Notes under the pieces: generated by a model
What the model saw: only the letters and a program-made list of their open reading frames with translations
Databases searched by the model: none
What the model was told of the DNA's origin: nothing
Program-made: the position numbers and the translations under genes
Assembly (NCBI GenBank): GCA_039185015.1
Contig: JBCDAU010000021.1
Location: 1-64,000, forward strand
Reading direction: 5' to 3'
DNA from: JBCBSZ01 sp039185015
GTDB taxonomy: Bacteria > Actinomycetota > Acidimicrobiia > Acidimicrobiales > Poriferisodalaceae
DNA: 64,000 nt
Shown: piece after piece, positions 15,230 through 23,713 of the stretch
Layout of the letters: every line of letters starts with the position of its first letter
How positions within the stretch are numbered: the stretch's first letter is position 1

Positions 15230-15946
15230 ATGAGCAGCACCAGCCCGTGGTGGCGCCTCCGTCAGGTCGCCCTCGTCGCCGCCGACCTCGACGCCGTCGA
15301 AGCCGAGCTCGGACCGCTGCTCGGACTCGACGTGTGCTTCCGGGATCCCGGGGTCGCCACCTTCGGCCTGCACAACGCGCTGTACGCGATCGGCGACTGC
15401 TTCTTGGAGGTGGTCTCGCCCGTCGAGGAGGGCACGACCGCCGGCCGGTACCTCGATCGGCGCGGCGGCGACTCGGGCTACATGGTCATCCTGCAGACGG
15501 ACGACCTGGAGACGGCCAAGCGCCGCGTCCGGCAGGCGGCGGCGCGGGTGGTCTTCACCGCCGAGGGCGAGGGGGTGACCGGACTGCACCTGCATCCCCG
15601 CGACGTCGGCGGGGCGATTCTCTCCCTCGATCACTGCGATGTCACCGCCGACTGGCCGTGGGCGGGAACCGACTGGCGAGCCCATGCCGACACCTCGGTC
15701 GTCACCGAGCTGGAGGCGGTCGAGATCGCGGCCGATGATCCCGACGCCATGGCCGACCGCTGGTCGGACCTGCTCGGGCTGCCCCTGCGGGCCCCGGCGA
15801 AGCTCCGGCTCGACACCGGGTCGATCCGCTTCGTCGAGGCCGACGATCGGGGCGAGGGCGTCGCCGCCGTCGAGCTCCGGGCCGCCGACCGCCAGCGGGC
15901 CGGCGAGGTGCACGTCGTGGCCGGCACCGAGCTGCGCTTCGTGTGA
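15230..15946 (+). CDS. VOC (glyoxalase-fold) protein
   Basis: A 238-residue two-module vicinal-oxygen-chelate protein. Module 1 starts WRLRQVALVAADLDAVEAEL and contains CFLEVVSPV with a metal-type Glu; module 2 starts ELEAVEIAADDPDAMADRWS. The expected second-module metal ligands are weak, so it may be a binding or isomerase form rather than a metal dioxygenase. Its stop overlaps the GTG of the dioxygenase gene (GTGA), giving a coupled VOC-PhyH-HAD set. Confidence 0.75.
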   Translation: MSSTSPWWRLRQVALVAADLDAVEAELGPLLGLDVCFRDPGVATFGLHNALYAIGDCFLEVVSPVEEGTTAGRYLDRRGGDSGYMVILQTDDLETAKRRVRQAAARVVFTAEGEGVTGLHLHPRDVGGAILSLDHCDVTADWPWAGTDWRAHADTSVVTELEAVEIAADDPDAMADRWSDLLGLPLRAPAKLRLDTGSIRFVEADDRGEGVAAVELRAADRQRAGEVHVVAGTELRFV

Positions 15947-16749
15947 CCGACCTGGACGCCACGCTCGCTCTGGCCGACGAGGTCGTGGCGAGCTTCCGCC
16001 GCGATGGGCAGGTCGTCGTCCCCGGCGTGGTCGATGCATCGGCCGCCGCCCGGCTGCGCGACCGACTGGTCCACGTCGTCCCCGGCCAGGCGCTCGACAC
16101 CCGTCCGCTGGAGGAACGGGACACCTACGGCAGGGCCTTCCTCCAGGCGATGAACCTGTGGAGGGTCGACGACGAGATCGCCGCGTTCGTCCACGCTCCC
16201 CGTTTCGCCGCGCTCGCCGCCCAGCTGCTCGAGGAGCCGGCCGTCCGGCTGTACCACGACCAGGCGCTGTGGAAGGAGGCCGGTGGAGGTGCCACGCCGT
16301 GGCACCAGGATCAGGTCTACTGGCCCCTCGACACCGACCGGACCATCACCATGTGGCTGGCGCTGGACGAGGTCGAGCAGTTCGACGGCGGTCTCCGGTT
16401 CGTGCCCGGCTCACACCGTGACGGCGCGCTCGCCGGGGAGGCGATCTCGGACGAGTCGGAGCGCCGGTTCGAGCAGCTGATCGCCGACGGCGGGCTCTCG
16501 ATCCGACCGAACCCGCCCATGCGTCCCGGCGACGCCAGCTTCCACCTCGGCTGGACCCTGCACGGCTCAGCGGCCAACACGTCGGGTCGGGAACGGGCGG
16601 CGATGACGGTCATCTGGTTCGCGGACGGTGCGCGACTGGTCGAGCCCGACTCGCCCGAGCGTAGGAACGACGCCGCCACCTGGTTGCCGGGCGTCGACGT
16701 CGGCGCTGCCGCCGCGAGCCCGCTGAACCCTGTCCTCTGGCCGCGATGA
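15943..16749 (+). CDS. Phytanoyl-CoA dioxygenase family protein
   Basis: A 268-residue Fe(II)/2-oxoglutarate-dependent oxygenase. The HxD iron ligands are in WHQDQVYW; the distal His is in LGWTLHGSAAN; the 2OG-binding Arg probably lies in NTSGRERAAM. Length and motif spacing match PhyH enzymes that hydroxylate branched acyl chains or small natural products. The GTG start overlaps the VOC stop, and the stop overlaps the HAD gene (ATGA). Substrate unknown. Confidence 0.85.
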   Translation: MTDLDATLALADEVVASFRRDGQVVVPGVVDASAAARLRDRLVHVVPGQALDTRPLEERDTYGRAFLQAMNLWRVDDEIAAFVHAPRFAALAAQLLEEPAVRLYHDQALWKEAGGGATPWHQDQVYWPLDTDRTITMWLALDEVEQFDGGLRFVPGSHRDGALAGEAISDESERRFEQLIADGGLSIRPNPPMRPGDASFHLGWTLHGSAANTSGRERAAMTVIWFADGARLVEPDSPERRNDAATWLPGVDVGAAAASPLNPVLWPR

Positions 16750-17426
16750 GGCTGCGAGCCGCGGCGCTGCTGCTCGACAACGACGGGACACTCGTCCTGT
16801 CCCAACCCGCGGTCGACCGGGCGTGGGGACGGTGGGCCGAGCGGGTCGGTCTGGACCCGACGACCATCTCCGAGCTCGTCCATGGTCGTCGTGCGGTCGA
16901 GTCGATCGCCGTCCTCGCGCCCGACCGCGACCTCGCCGAGGAGGACGCCTGGCTGGAGCAGGTCGAGCTGTCCGAGATGCAGGACGTCGAGGCCGTCGCC
17001 GGTGCGGCGGACCTGCTCGGCTCGCTGCCCGATGCGCGCTGGGCGGTGGCGACGTCAGCCTCGACCCGGCTCGCGATCGCCCGCCTCGACGCCGCGGGGC
17101 TCCCACGGCCATCGGTCGTGATCGGCGCCGACATCGTCGAGCGGGGCAAGCCCGATCCGGAGCCCTACCTGACCGCCGCCGCTGCGCTCGGCGTCGACCC
17201 GGCCCGGTGCGTCGTGCTGGAGGACTCGACCGCCGGGGTGCGGGCCGGCGTGGCCGCCGGCGCGACGGTCATCGGGGTGCTCACTGGCACGGCCGAGGAT
17301 CGCCTGCGGGCGGCCGGCGCGGTGGCGACGGTCGACGACCTCACCGCCGTCCGAGCGAGCGCCCGGGTCGACGGCGAGCTCGACGTCGTCGTCAGCACCG
17401 GAAGCGGCCCTCAGCGACCCCAGTAG
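16746..17426 (+). CDS. HAD hydrolase (beta-phosphoglucomutase-like)
   Basis: A 226-residue HAD subfamily IA phosphatase. Motif I is DNDGTL (11-16), with the first Asp as nucleophile. A helical cap follows (PAVDRAWGRWAERVG), then motif II VATSAS, motif III Lys in RGKPDPEPY, and motif IV VVLEDSTAGVRAG. Probable substrates are sugar phosphates or small phosphorylated metabolites. It is the last gene of the coupled VOC-PhyH-HAD set and overlaps the convergent SnoaL-like gene by 16 bp. Confidence 0.9.
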   Translation: MRLRAAALLLDNDGTLVLSQPAVDRAWGRWAERVGLDPTTISELVHGRRAVESIAVLAPDRDLAEEDAWLEQVELSEMQDVEAVAGAADLLGSLPDARWAVATSASTRLAIARLDAAGLPRPSVVIGADIVERGKPDPEPYLTAAAALGVDPARCVVLEDSTAGVRAGVAAGATVIGVLTGTAEDRLRAAGAVATVDDLTAVRASARVDGELDVVVSTGSGPQRPQ

Positions 17427-17758
17427 CGGAGCGCGATCGCCAGGTGGATGGCGATGCGTCCGTCGTCGTCCAGCACGAACGACTCGGCCACCTGCGCGAC
17501 TCCCTCGTCGACCTCGATCGTCGCCTCCCACAGCACCACGCGGTTCGTCGTGCGGACCTGGTCGATCGTGACGACCGAGAAGGTCGACGTCCGCCCGCGT
17601 CGGCGCGTCAACCACGCGTGCCGTTCGTCGTGCGTCCGGGACACCGAGCCGAACGAGACGATCTCGGCGTCGGGGGCGTAGAGCGCGAGGACGCCGTGGA
17701 TGTCTTCGGTGGCGAAGAGGTCGAGATAGCGGTCGAGCAGGGTCAGCGGCTCGGGCAA
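17411..17758 (-). CDS. SnoaL-like (nuclear transport factor 2 fold) protein
   Basis: A protein of about 115 residues with the NTF2-fold pattern: helix LDRYLDLFATEDIHGVLALYAPDA, then a beta-sheet region ending RIAIHLAIALRYWGR. A TTG start at 17758 was chosen, a few bases after the stop of the F420 enzyme; a CTG overlapping that stop is the alternative. It follows the LLM oxidoreductase gene in the same direction, so it may be co-transcribed. Function is not predictable beyond a small-molecule binding cone. Confidence 0.65.
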   Translation of the reverse strand: MPEPLTLLDRYLDLFATEDIHGVLALYAPDAEIVSFGSVSRTHDERHAWLTRRRGRTSTFSVVTIDQVRTTNRVVLWEATIEVDEGVAQVAESFVLDDDGRIAIHLAIALRYWGR

Positions 17759-17763
17759 CGGCG

Positions 17764-18792
17764 TCAGCCGTTGACGATGTCGGCGATGAGCTTCAACGCC
17801 TTCGGCGGTCCGGAGACGAGCAGTGTGGTGACCACGGTCTGCTCCCAGACCTCGAGCTCCTCGCGGATCTTCTCGGGCGGGCCGACCATGGCGACCTGCT
17901 CGACGAGCTCGAGTGGGATCGCCTTCGAGGCCGCCGCCTTGTCGCCGGCCAGGTAGAGATCTTGCACCTCCACGGCGACGTCCTCGTAGCCCATCCGGAC
18001 GAAGACGTCGAAGTGGAAGTTGGCGCCGCGGGCGCCCATGCCGCCCATGTAGAGGGCCAGCATCGGCCGGACGAGATCGGCGCACTGCTCGACGTCGTCG
18101 CCTGGCACGACCGACACCGGCACGACGACCTCGAAATCGTCGAAGCCGCGGCGCCCGCCGCCGGCGGCGAAGCCGGCCTCGAGCTGGCTGCGGTACATCG
18201 CATCGTCGCTGGGGGAGAAGAACAGGGGGAGCCACCCGTCGGCGACCTCGGCGGACAGCGCGACGTTCTTCGGCCCCTCGGCGGCGAGGTAGATCGGCAG
18301 GTCGTTGCGGAGCGGGTGGACCGTCGACTTCAGCGGCTTGCCCAGCTCCAGTCCCCCGGGATGGGGGAGCTGGTACTGCTCACCGTCGAACGAGACCGGC
18401 TCGTCGCGAGCGAGGATCCGTCGGATGATCTCGATGTACTCACGGGTGCGGGCGAGGGGCTTCGGGTAGGGCTGGCCGTACCAGCCCTCGACCACCTGCG
18501 GGCCGGAGACGCCCAGACCGAGGATGAACCGGCCGCCGGAGAGGTGGTCCATCGTGATCGCGGCCATGGCGGTCGCCGCCGGGGTCCGGGCGGAGATCTG
18601 CACGATCGAGGTGCCGAGCTTGATGCGCTCGGTCTTGGCCCCCCACCAGGCGAGCGGCGTCAGGGCGTCGGAGCCGTACGCCTCGGCGGTCCAGAACGAG
18701 TCGTAGCCGAGCTCCTCGGCGGTCAGCAGCGACTCGAGCGCGCCGGGCGGCGGCCCCGCTGACCAGTACCCGGCACCGGTTGCGAGCTTCAT
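17764..18792 (-). CDS. LLM-class F420-dependent oxidoreductase
   Basis: A 342-residue luciferase-like TIM-barrel enzyme of the F420-dependent class (methylene-H4MPT reductase/oxidoreductase branch). Typical segments are EELGYDSFWTAEAYG, TERIKLGTSIVQISARTPA and SGGRFILGLGVSGPQVVEGWYG. It probably moves hydride between F420H2 and an unidentified substrate in the cytoplasm. A second LLM enzyme lies at 30.5-31.4 kb, indicating that the host makes F420. A SnoaL-like gene follows directly. Confidence 0.9.
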   Translation of the reverse strand: MKLATGAGYWSAGPPPGALESLLTAEELGYDSFWTAEAYGSDALTPLAWWGAKTERIKLGTSIVQISARTPAATAMAAITMDHLSGGRFILGLGVSGPQVVEGWYGQPYPKPLARTREYIEIIRRILARDEPVSFDGEQYQLPHPGGLELGKPLKSTVHPLRNDLPIYLAAEGPKNVALSAEVADGWLPLFFSPSDDAMYRSQLEAGFAAGGGRRGFDDFEVVVPVSVVPGDDVEQCADLVRPMLALYMGGMGARGANFHFDVFVRMGYEDVAVEVQDLYLAGDKAAASKAIPLELVEQVAMVGPPEKIREELEVWEQTVVTTLLVSGPPKALKLIADIVNG

Positions 18793-18847
18793 CGGATCCC
18801 CTCCCGTGGTGGAGGCCCCATTCTCGTCGACGCGAGAGCGGCACCGT

Positions 18848-18853
18848 TACGCT
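18848..18853 (+). promoter_or_regulatory. -10 box (TACGCT) of the 2-hydroxyacid dehydrogenase gene
   Basis: TACGCT followed by 8 nt and the GTG start, in the 69-bp divergent gap with the LLM gene; leaderless spacing. Confidence 0.4.
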
Positions 18854-18861
18854 GCGCCGAC

Positions 18862-19782
18862 GTGTCTTCGCCGCGTCTCGCCGTCCTGCCCGTCGACCAC
18901 CGACTCGCCGTCGGTGCGGTGGCGGCCGTGGAGTCGGGCGGCGGGGAGATCGTCGACGTCGCTGAGGCCACCGGGCTCGTCTGGGTCGACCCCCACGGTG
19001 CCGACGCCCTCGGCGAGCTCCTGCCGTCCCAACCCGACCTCGACTGGGTGCAGCTGCCCTTCGCCGGCGTCGAGCCGTTCGTCCACCTGATCGGCGACGA
19101 GCGCCGTTGGACCTGCGGCAAGGGCGTGTACGCCGAGCCGGTCGCCGAGCACGTCGTGGCGCTCGCGCTGGCCGGCTTCCGAGGGCTCGCGACGTACGTC
19201 CCGGCGCAGCGGTGGGAGGCGCCCGAGGGTCGCAACCTCCTCGGCGCCCGGGTGACGGTTCTCGGCGGTGGCGGCATCACGGCGTCGCTGCTGCGGCTGC
19301 TCGGCCCGTTCGGCTGTGACGTCACGGTGTTGCGCCGCCGGGCCGCTGACGGGCTGGCGGGCGCCTCGGTGCGGTCGATCGACGACCTCCACGAGGTGCT
19401 ACCCGACACCGACCTGCTCGTGCTGGCGCTGGCGTTGACCCCGGAGACGTCCGGCATCATCGGCGCCGACGAGCTGGCGCTGCTCCCGGAACACGGCTGG
19501 CTGATCAACGTCGCCCGAGGCGCCCACGTTGACACCGATGCGCTCGTCGAGGCGTTGCGAACGGGGTCGATCGGCGGTGCGGCGCTCGACGTCACCGAGC
19601 CCGAACCACTGCCGGCTGGCCACCCGCTGTGGGCCGAGCCCCGCTGCATCATCACTCCCCACATCGCCAACACCCCGGAGATGGGCGCCCCGCTGCTGTA
19701 CGCCCGGATCGGCGAGAACGTTCGTCGCTACGGCCGAGGCGAGGAGCTGATCGGCCCCGTCGACCCGGCCGCGGGGTACTGA
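18862..19782 (+). CDS. D-isomer specific 2-hydroxyacid dehydrogenase
   Basis: A 306-residue NAD(P)-dependent dehydrogenase. The Rossmann segment RVTVLGGGGITASLL deviates from GxGxxG in its fourth position but keeps the glycines. NVARGAHVDTDALVEAL is the signature helix, and IITPHIANTPEM carries the catalytic His. Arg/Glu catalytic positions lie in the expected regions. Substrate is unknown; phosphoglycerate-, formate- and glyoxylate-type enzymes share this fold. The GTG start fits the leaderless -10 box. A GC-rich hairpin follows the gene. Confidence 0.85.
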   Translation: MSSPRLAVLPVDHRLAVGAVAAVESGGGEIVDVAEATGLVWVDPHGADALGELLPSQPDLDWVQLPFAGVEPFVHLIGDERRWTCGKGVYAEPVAEHVVALALAGFRGLATYVPAQRWEAPEGRNLLGARVTVLGGGGITASLLRLLGPFGCDVTVLRRRAADGLAGASVRSIDDLHEVLPDTDLLVLALALTPETSGIIGADELALLPEHGWLINVARGAHVDTDALVEALRTGSIGGAALDVTEPEPLPAGHPLWAEPRCIITPHIANTPEMGAPLLYARIGENVRRYGRGEELIGPVDPAAGY

Positions 19783-19846
19783 GCGACCCAGACGACGACG
19801 AGAGCGGCCCCGGCCGCAGCCCGTCAGGGCGAGGACACGGGGAGGA

Positions 19847-19870
19847 GGCGTGGGCTCCGGGACCCACGCC
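19847..19870 (+). terminator. Hairpin terminator candidate
   Basis: GGCGTGGG (19847-19854), an 8-nt loop and CCCACGCC (19863-19870), a perfect 8-bp stem about 65 bp after the dehydrogenase. No U-run follows, as is usual in such GC-rich genomes. Confidence 0.5.
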
Positions 19871-19928
19871 GGGTCGACGAACTCGCGGTTACCGGCGGCC
19901 TCGTGGTCATCCGTAGCCTGGTGGGCGA

Positions 19929-20591
19929 GTGGCAGACCACTACGAGGTCCTCGGTGTCGACCGCGACGCCAACGCAGCGGAGATCCGTCGCGCCTACCTC
20001 GGCCGCGCCCGCGCGCTGCATCCGGACCGCTGGACCGACCGATCCGAGGCCGATCGCCGCAAGGCCGAACGGGCCATGCAGGACGTCAACGAGGCGTGGC
20101 GGGTGCTCGGCGACGCCGGCTCGCGTGCCAAGTACGACCGTCCTCGACCGTCCTCACCCCCGCCCCGACCCGGCGCACGCCCGGGGTCATCGGCGTCGAC
20201 ACCTCGTCCGCCACGTCCGCCACGCCGACCGGTCGACGGCGTCGCCCCCGAACCGGTCGGAGCCAAGCCACCGGGTGCGCTGGCGTCGTTCGTCGCGGCG
20301 ATGGCGCCCTATCTGATCCTCGCGGCGATCGGGTTGGGCATCTTCGTCGTGACGGCGTTCGCCGGTGGCAACGACGAGCCGGCCGAGTCGACGCCGGACG
20401 TGTTGACGTGCGTGTCGATCCCAGCCTCGGGTGTGCCCACGCCGGTGTCGTGCGACGGCCCGAACGACGGCTACCTCGTCGCCGAGGTCAGTCGGGCACG
20501 GGCGTGCGGCGAGGGCCGCCGCTACGTGATCCCCGGCGGCGACACGGCGCTCTGCCTGAGCGACAACCCGCCGCCCAGCCTCATCGAGTGA
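19929..20591 (+). CDS. J-domain membrane protein
   Basis: A 220-residue protein with an N-terminal J domain (residues 2-65, HPD at 31-33) that should stimulate an Hsp70 ATPase. A Pro/Arg-rich low-complexity linker (about 70-110) leads to one membrane helix (about 117-140, MAPYLILAAIGLGIFVVTA), then a C-terminal extracytoplasmic domain with four Cys that could form two disulfides. It resembles actinobacterial membrane DnaJ-like proteins rather than the DnaJ of the dnaK operon. A TAGCCT box lies 9 nt before the GTG. Confidence 0.8.
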   Translation: MADHYEVLGVDRDANAAEIRRAYLGRARALHPDRWTDRSEADRRKAERAMQDVNEAWRVLGDAGSRAKYDRPRPSSPPPRPGARPGSSASTPRPPRPPRRPVDGVAPEPVGAKPPGALASFVAAMAPYLILAAIGLGIFVVTAFAGGNDEPAESTPDVLTCVSIPASGVPTPVSCDGPNDGYLVAEVSRARACGEGRRYVIPGGDTALCLSDNPPPSLIE

Positions 20592-20594
20592 CCG

Positions 20595-20954
20595 TCAGAG
20601 GCAGTTCTCGACGACGATGGTGAGCAGGTCGGGAGGCAGCGAGGCCGCCGACATCGCTTCGCCCGCCGAGGCCAGTAGCTCGTCGAAGTCGATCTCGGTC
20701 TGCAGGACGTCTGCTGCGCAGCCGCAGAGCTCGGCGTCGGCCTGGGCCGTGCACGCATCGACGAACGCCTCGACCTGGTCGGCCGGCCACGCGCCGGCAT
20801 CGCCGGGGGGAGCGGTCTCGGCCGCTGCGGGCTCGACCGCCGAAACGACGGTCGTCGCCGACGGGGCCTCGCCAGCGGGCTCGGACGATGCGGACTGGGT
20901 GCTGCACGACGCCAGCAGCACGAGCCCGGTGAAGAGGAACGGGAAGACGCGCAC
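20595..20954 (-). CDS. Small lipoprotein, unknown function
   Basis: A 119-residue exported lipoprotein: signal VRVFPFLFTGLVLLASC with lipobox LASC (Cys17), then a Ser/Ala/Thr/Pro spacer and a C-terminal acidic domain (about 57-119). That domain has four Cys (ACTAQADAELCGCAADVL and the C-terminal ENCL), probably two disulfides. The GTG start puts the signal peptide at the N-terminus. It ends 3 bp from the convergent J-protein gene. Function unknown. Confidence 0.7.
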   Translation of the reverse strand: MRVFPFLFTGLVLLASCSTQSASSEPAGEAPSATTVVSAVEPAAAETAPPGDAGAWPADQVEAFVDACTAQADAELCGCAADVLQTEIDFDELLASAGEAMSAASLPPDLLTIVVENCL

Positions 20955-21018
20955 GGATCGGCCTCTCGATGGATCGACTGGTGCTCCATCGGTCGGGCCA
21001 GCCGGTTGCTGAGCGCCC

Positions 21019-21825
21019 TCAGCGCGGGATGAGTCGGAGGCCCACGCCGCGGTTGCGGTCGGGACCGATGATCCAGGTGCCGGGCTCGGGGCCCCGTACG
21101 GCATCGGTGACCGCGGCCGGATCGTCGATCCCGAACGTGACGTGATGGAGGCGCCCGGGTCGATGGCCGAGCCAGTCGGCGGCGGGGCCGTCGGTCGGGG
21201 TCCGGAGACGGATGCGGCCGGGGCCGGGCCAGCGGAGGTCCACCCACGATCCGTCGGGACCGGCGCCACGGTCCGTGATCTCCCCGGCGAGCGGTCCGGT
21301 GAACAGCGAGAGCGCGCCGTCGAGATCGGCGACGAGATGCTCGAGGCGGACGAGATGGGCCGGCGCGCCGTTGCGACCCGGCGGCATGCCGGCGTCGTCG
21401 TCGAGGATGGGGCCGTCCTCGTCGCCCTCCTGGGCGACCTGGACGACGATGCCATGGGCGGACCGTGGGTGGAGGAAGCACTCCTTCCAGGTCTCGGAGT
21501 CGAGGTTCACGCCGACGATCTCGACGCCGACCTCGGCCAGCTCGTCGAGCTTGGCGGCGAGGTCCGGCACCTTGAAGGTGATGTGGTGCGGGCCGGGTCC
21601 GCTGTGGTCGAGGAAGCGGCGCAGGAAGTCGAACTCCTCGACGTTCATGGGCTCGAGCATCTCGATCTTCATGCCGCCGGCGAACCGGGCCTGGCTCCAG
21701 TGGAAGCCCGCGGTCGGACCACCGCCGACGTACCGGCCGCCCAGGTCGCCGCCGTAGCGGGACCACAGGTCCCATGCGCTGTCGGCGGCGACGGCCAGGT
21801 GGTCGAGGTCGGGTTCGGTCGCCAT
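21019..21825 (-). CDS. VOC family protein (two glyoxalase-like modules)
   Basis: A protein of about 268 residues starting MATEPDLDHLAVAADS. Module 1 contains HHITFKVPDLAAKLDEL with a metal-like His; module 2 contains LVRLEHLVADLDGALSLF and HHVTFGID. The MKIEMLEPMN strand gives a Glu metal-ligand candidate. It probably binds or isomerises a small aromatic or lipid metabolite. An ATG three codons upstream is possible. It is divergent from the GlsB-like gene, with a mini-ORF between them. Confidence 0.75.
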   Translation of the reverse strand: MATEPDLDHLAVAADSAWDLWSRYGGDLGGRYVGGGPTAGFHWSQARFAGGMKIEMLEPMNVEEFDFLRRFLDHSGPGPHHITFKVPDLAAKLDELAEVGVEIVGVNLDSETWKECFLHPRSAHGIVVQVAQEGDEDGPILDDDAGMPPGRNGAPAHLVRLEHLVADLDGALSLFTGPLAGEITDRGAGPDGSWVDLRWPGPGRIRLRTPTDGPAADWLGHRPGRLHHVTFGIDDPAAVTDAVRGPEPGTWIIGPDRNRGVGLRLIPR

Positions 21826-21874
21826 GGCCCGCATGGTTCCGCCCCGGACGCAGCGATGTCGAACCGGCGGTGGC

Positions 21875-21932
21875 TAGCGTCGTGGTCGTGAAGCCCCGTG
21901 CCCACCCCGCTCCCTCGATGGTCGGCGCCTGA
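21875..21932 (+). promoter_or_regulatory. Promoter and coupled 14-codon leader ORF before the GlsB-like gene
   Basis: TAGCGT (21875-21880) is followed by 7 nt and a GTG that opens a 14-codon frame (GTG at 21888, TGA at 21930-21932). Its stop overlaps the ATG of the GlsB-like gene (TGATG). No ribosome binding site precedes that ATG, so leaderless translation of the mini-ORF may bring ribosomes to it. This is inference from spacing only. Confidence 0.35.
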
Positions 21933-22195
21933 TGTCGCTGTTCGGGTGGGTCCTCATGGGCCTGCTGGCCGGGGCGCTGGCCCGCAGCGTCGCCGGCAGC
22001 CCTCGCAAGGGGTGCCTGTTCACGATCGCGATCGGCGTGGCCGGCGCTCTCGTCGGGGGTGCGGTGGCACAGGCGGCCGGGCAGCGCGGCGTCGACGAGT
22101 TCACGTGGTGGACGCTGCTCGTGGCGTTCGCCGGTGCCACCGTGCTGCTGATCGCGCTGGGGGCGCTCGACCGCGGCGGTGGCGGTCGGCGCTGA
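21932..22195 (+). CDS. GlsB/YeaQ/YmgE-type small membrane protein
   Basis: An 87-residue protein with three hydrophobic segments (about 3-17, 29-50 and 60-80) and Gly/Ala-rich helices such as GWVLMGLLAGALARSVAG, matching the transglycosylase-associated/GlsB stress-membrane family. It ends 1 bp from the convergent PH/GRAM-like gene. Members are envelope-stress proteins of unsettled function. Confidence 0.75.
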   Translation: MSLFGWVLMGLLAGALARSVAGSPRKGCLFTIAIGVAGALVGGAVAQAAGQRGVDEFTWWTLLVAFAGATVLLIALGALDRGGGGRR

Positions 22196-22196
22196 C

Positions 22197-22571
22197 TCAG
22201 GCGGCGGCCGGGAGCGCCTCGCCGTCGACCTCGCTGCTGAGCAGCCGTGCGAAGCGCCGGAGCTTGCGGATGACGAGCTCGTGGGACGAGCCGGCTGCGT
22301 CGGTGATCACGATGGTCGGCGAGCAGCCGGCGTTGACCCAGGTCCGCCAGCCCTTCCAGTCCTGTGGCTTGATCTCGATGCTCGCCACGTCCCCGTAGGT
22401 GAGCTCCCACCTCTGGCCACCGAGCAGCCGTTCGAGCAGTGTCGGTTGGAAGACCACTCTGGTGTCGGTGACGGTCAGCACGCCGTCGACCGCCCCGATC
22501 CGAGAACCCACCTCGCCGGCCCGATGGGAGGCCAGTGTCCGCTCAGCCAAGCTGTACGTGCGCATGACCAT
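22197..22571 (-). CDS. Small protein with a PH/GRAM-like domain
   Basis: A protein of about 124 residues starting MVMRTYSLAERTLASHRAGEV. The pattern GVLTVTDTRVVFQ...YGDVASIEIKPQDWKGW is typical of bacterial PH/GRAM-like beta-sandwich domains that recognise lipids or proteins. A stem-like upstream start (20 codons further out) is possible but the added segment is basic and not protein-like. Cytoplasmic or membrane-surface location is likely; no signal peptide. Confidence 0.55.
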   Translation of the reverse strand: MVMRTYSLAERTLASHRAGEVGSRIGAVDGVLTVTDTRVVFQPTLLERLLGGQRWELTYGDVASIEIKPQDWKGWRTWVNAGCSPTIVITDAAGSSHELVIRKLRRFARLLSSEVDGEALPAAA

Positions 22572-22684
22572 GTGTTTCGGACGTTGCCCCTCGGAAGTTG
22601 AGTGATTGCGGCCGCGTTGTGGCCGAAACACAGCGTTTCCGTCGTCGCCACGGCGAGGACACCGGGAGAGGAGAGGGTCGCTCC

Positions 22685-23713
22685 ATGGTCTCGATCACCA
22701 ACCGGGACGAGCGGATCGTCGAGTCGCGGCGGAAGATCCTCCCGCCCTTCGCCGTCGAGCCGTCGCTGTGCCTCTACAGCCCGCAGGACAACGTCGACGC
22801 GCTCCACCACCCGGAGGTGGCGGACTGGCTCGAGTTCGTACGGCACACGTACGAGCCGCTGCCGACCTCGTTGCGGCGGGTGTTGCTGTTCCTGCCGTGC
22901 ACGGCGACCAAGCCGTACGTCGCGAGCGTCGAGCACCAGGCGATCAACGGTCGGTTGTTTGCCGAGGGGTTCGAGCCCGTGGCCGGCTCGCCGACGGTGC
23001 TCGACGAGCTGGGCACTCGGTTCCCCGACGTCGATCCCCGGCTCCTCGACCTCGGTCCGCTCCGGCGGGGTGATGTGGAGATCGCCCGGGTGGTGATGTC
23101 CGAGCCGCTTGCGTTCGTGCCATACGAGCACCTGGTCACGGCGCCCGGCGGCGGCCCGTCGCCGGCGACCCGCTACGACGACCCGGGCCTGTTCGAGAAC
23201 CGGGGCAACGCCGTCTCGCCCTGGAGGGCTGACTCGACCGCTGAGGAGGTGGGCGTTGGGCGATGGCGATGGGGGGCCAACGAGCGTCGCGCCTACGTCG
23301 AGATGCACGGCGAGATGGCCGTCGCCGTCGCCGATGTGCTGCGTCGACTCGATGGCGCCTACGACGAGGTGCTCGCCTGGGTCGCACCGGGGCTGACGCA
23401 TCGCAGCTTCTGCCTCGCCCGAGACGAGCGGTCGGAGCACGGCATCGCTGCCTCGAAGCTGGTGGACGGGCGGCGACTCCCGCTCGTCGGGGTCAACGAC
23501 CTCGTCGATCCAGAGCAGCGGATCGAGGTCCTGCCCGACGTGGAGTCCTGCGATGACGCCAGGGCCCGGCTCGCCGGGCGACTCGGCGTCTCGGTGTCCG
23601 CCGCGAACGCCGTGTACGCCCGGGGTGGTGGAGGTGCGACGCCCTTGGCGTTGCCCGAGCTGCTCGATCACCTCATCGTCCGTCTCGACGAGATCGCCGC
23701 CGTCCGGGTGTGA
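22685..23713 (+). CDS. Archaeosine-synthase (ArcS, DUF5591)-like protein
   Basis: A 342-residue protein with an exact copy of the ArcS motif PC-X3-KPY-X2-S-X2-H at residues 71-84 (PCTATKPYVASVEH). In archaea ArcS converts preQ0 at position 15 of tRNA to archaeosine using Lys. The rest lacks the PUA and zinc-type TGT domains of full-length archaeal ArcS, so it is a core-only form. Bacterial tRNAs are not expected to carry archaeosine, so the substrate is open. The ATG follows an AGAGG-type site (gagagggtcgctcc), and the gene ends 35 bp before tRNA-Val, whose promoter overlaps its stop. No queC/queD/queE/queF genes are visible here. Confidence 0.65.
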   Translation: MVSITNRDERIVESRRKILPPFAVEPSLCLYSPQDNVDALHHPEVADWLEFVRHTYEPLPTSLRRVLLFLPCTATKPYVASVEHQAINGRLFAEGFEPVAGSPTVLDELGTRFPDVDPRLLDLGPLRRGDVEIARVVMSEPLAFVPYEHLVTAPGGGPSPATRYDDPGLFENRGNAVSPWRADSTAEEVGVGRWRWGANERRAYVEMHGEMAVAVADVLRRLDGAYDEVLAWVAPGLTHRSFCLARDERSEHGIAASKLVDGRRLPLVGVNDLVDPEQRIEVLPDVESCDDARARLAGRLGVSVSAANAVYARGGGGATPLALPELLDHLIVRLDEIAAVRV

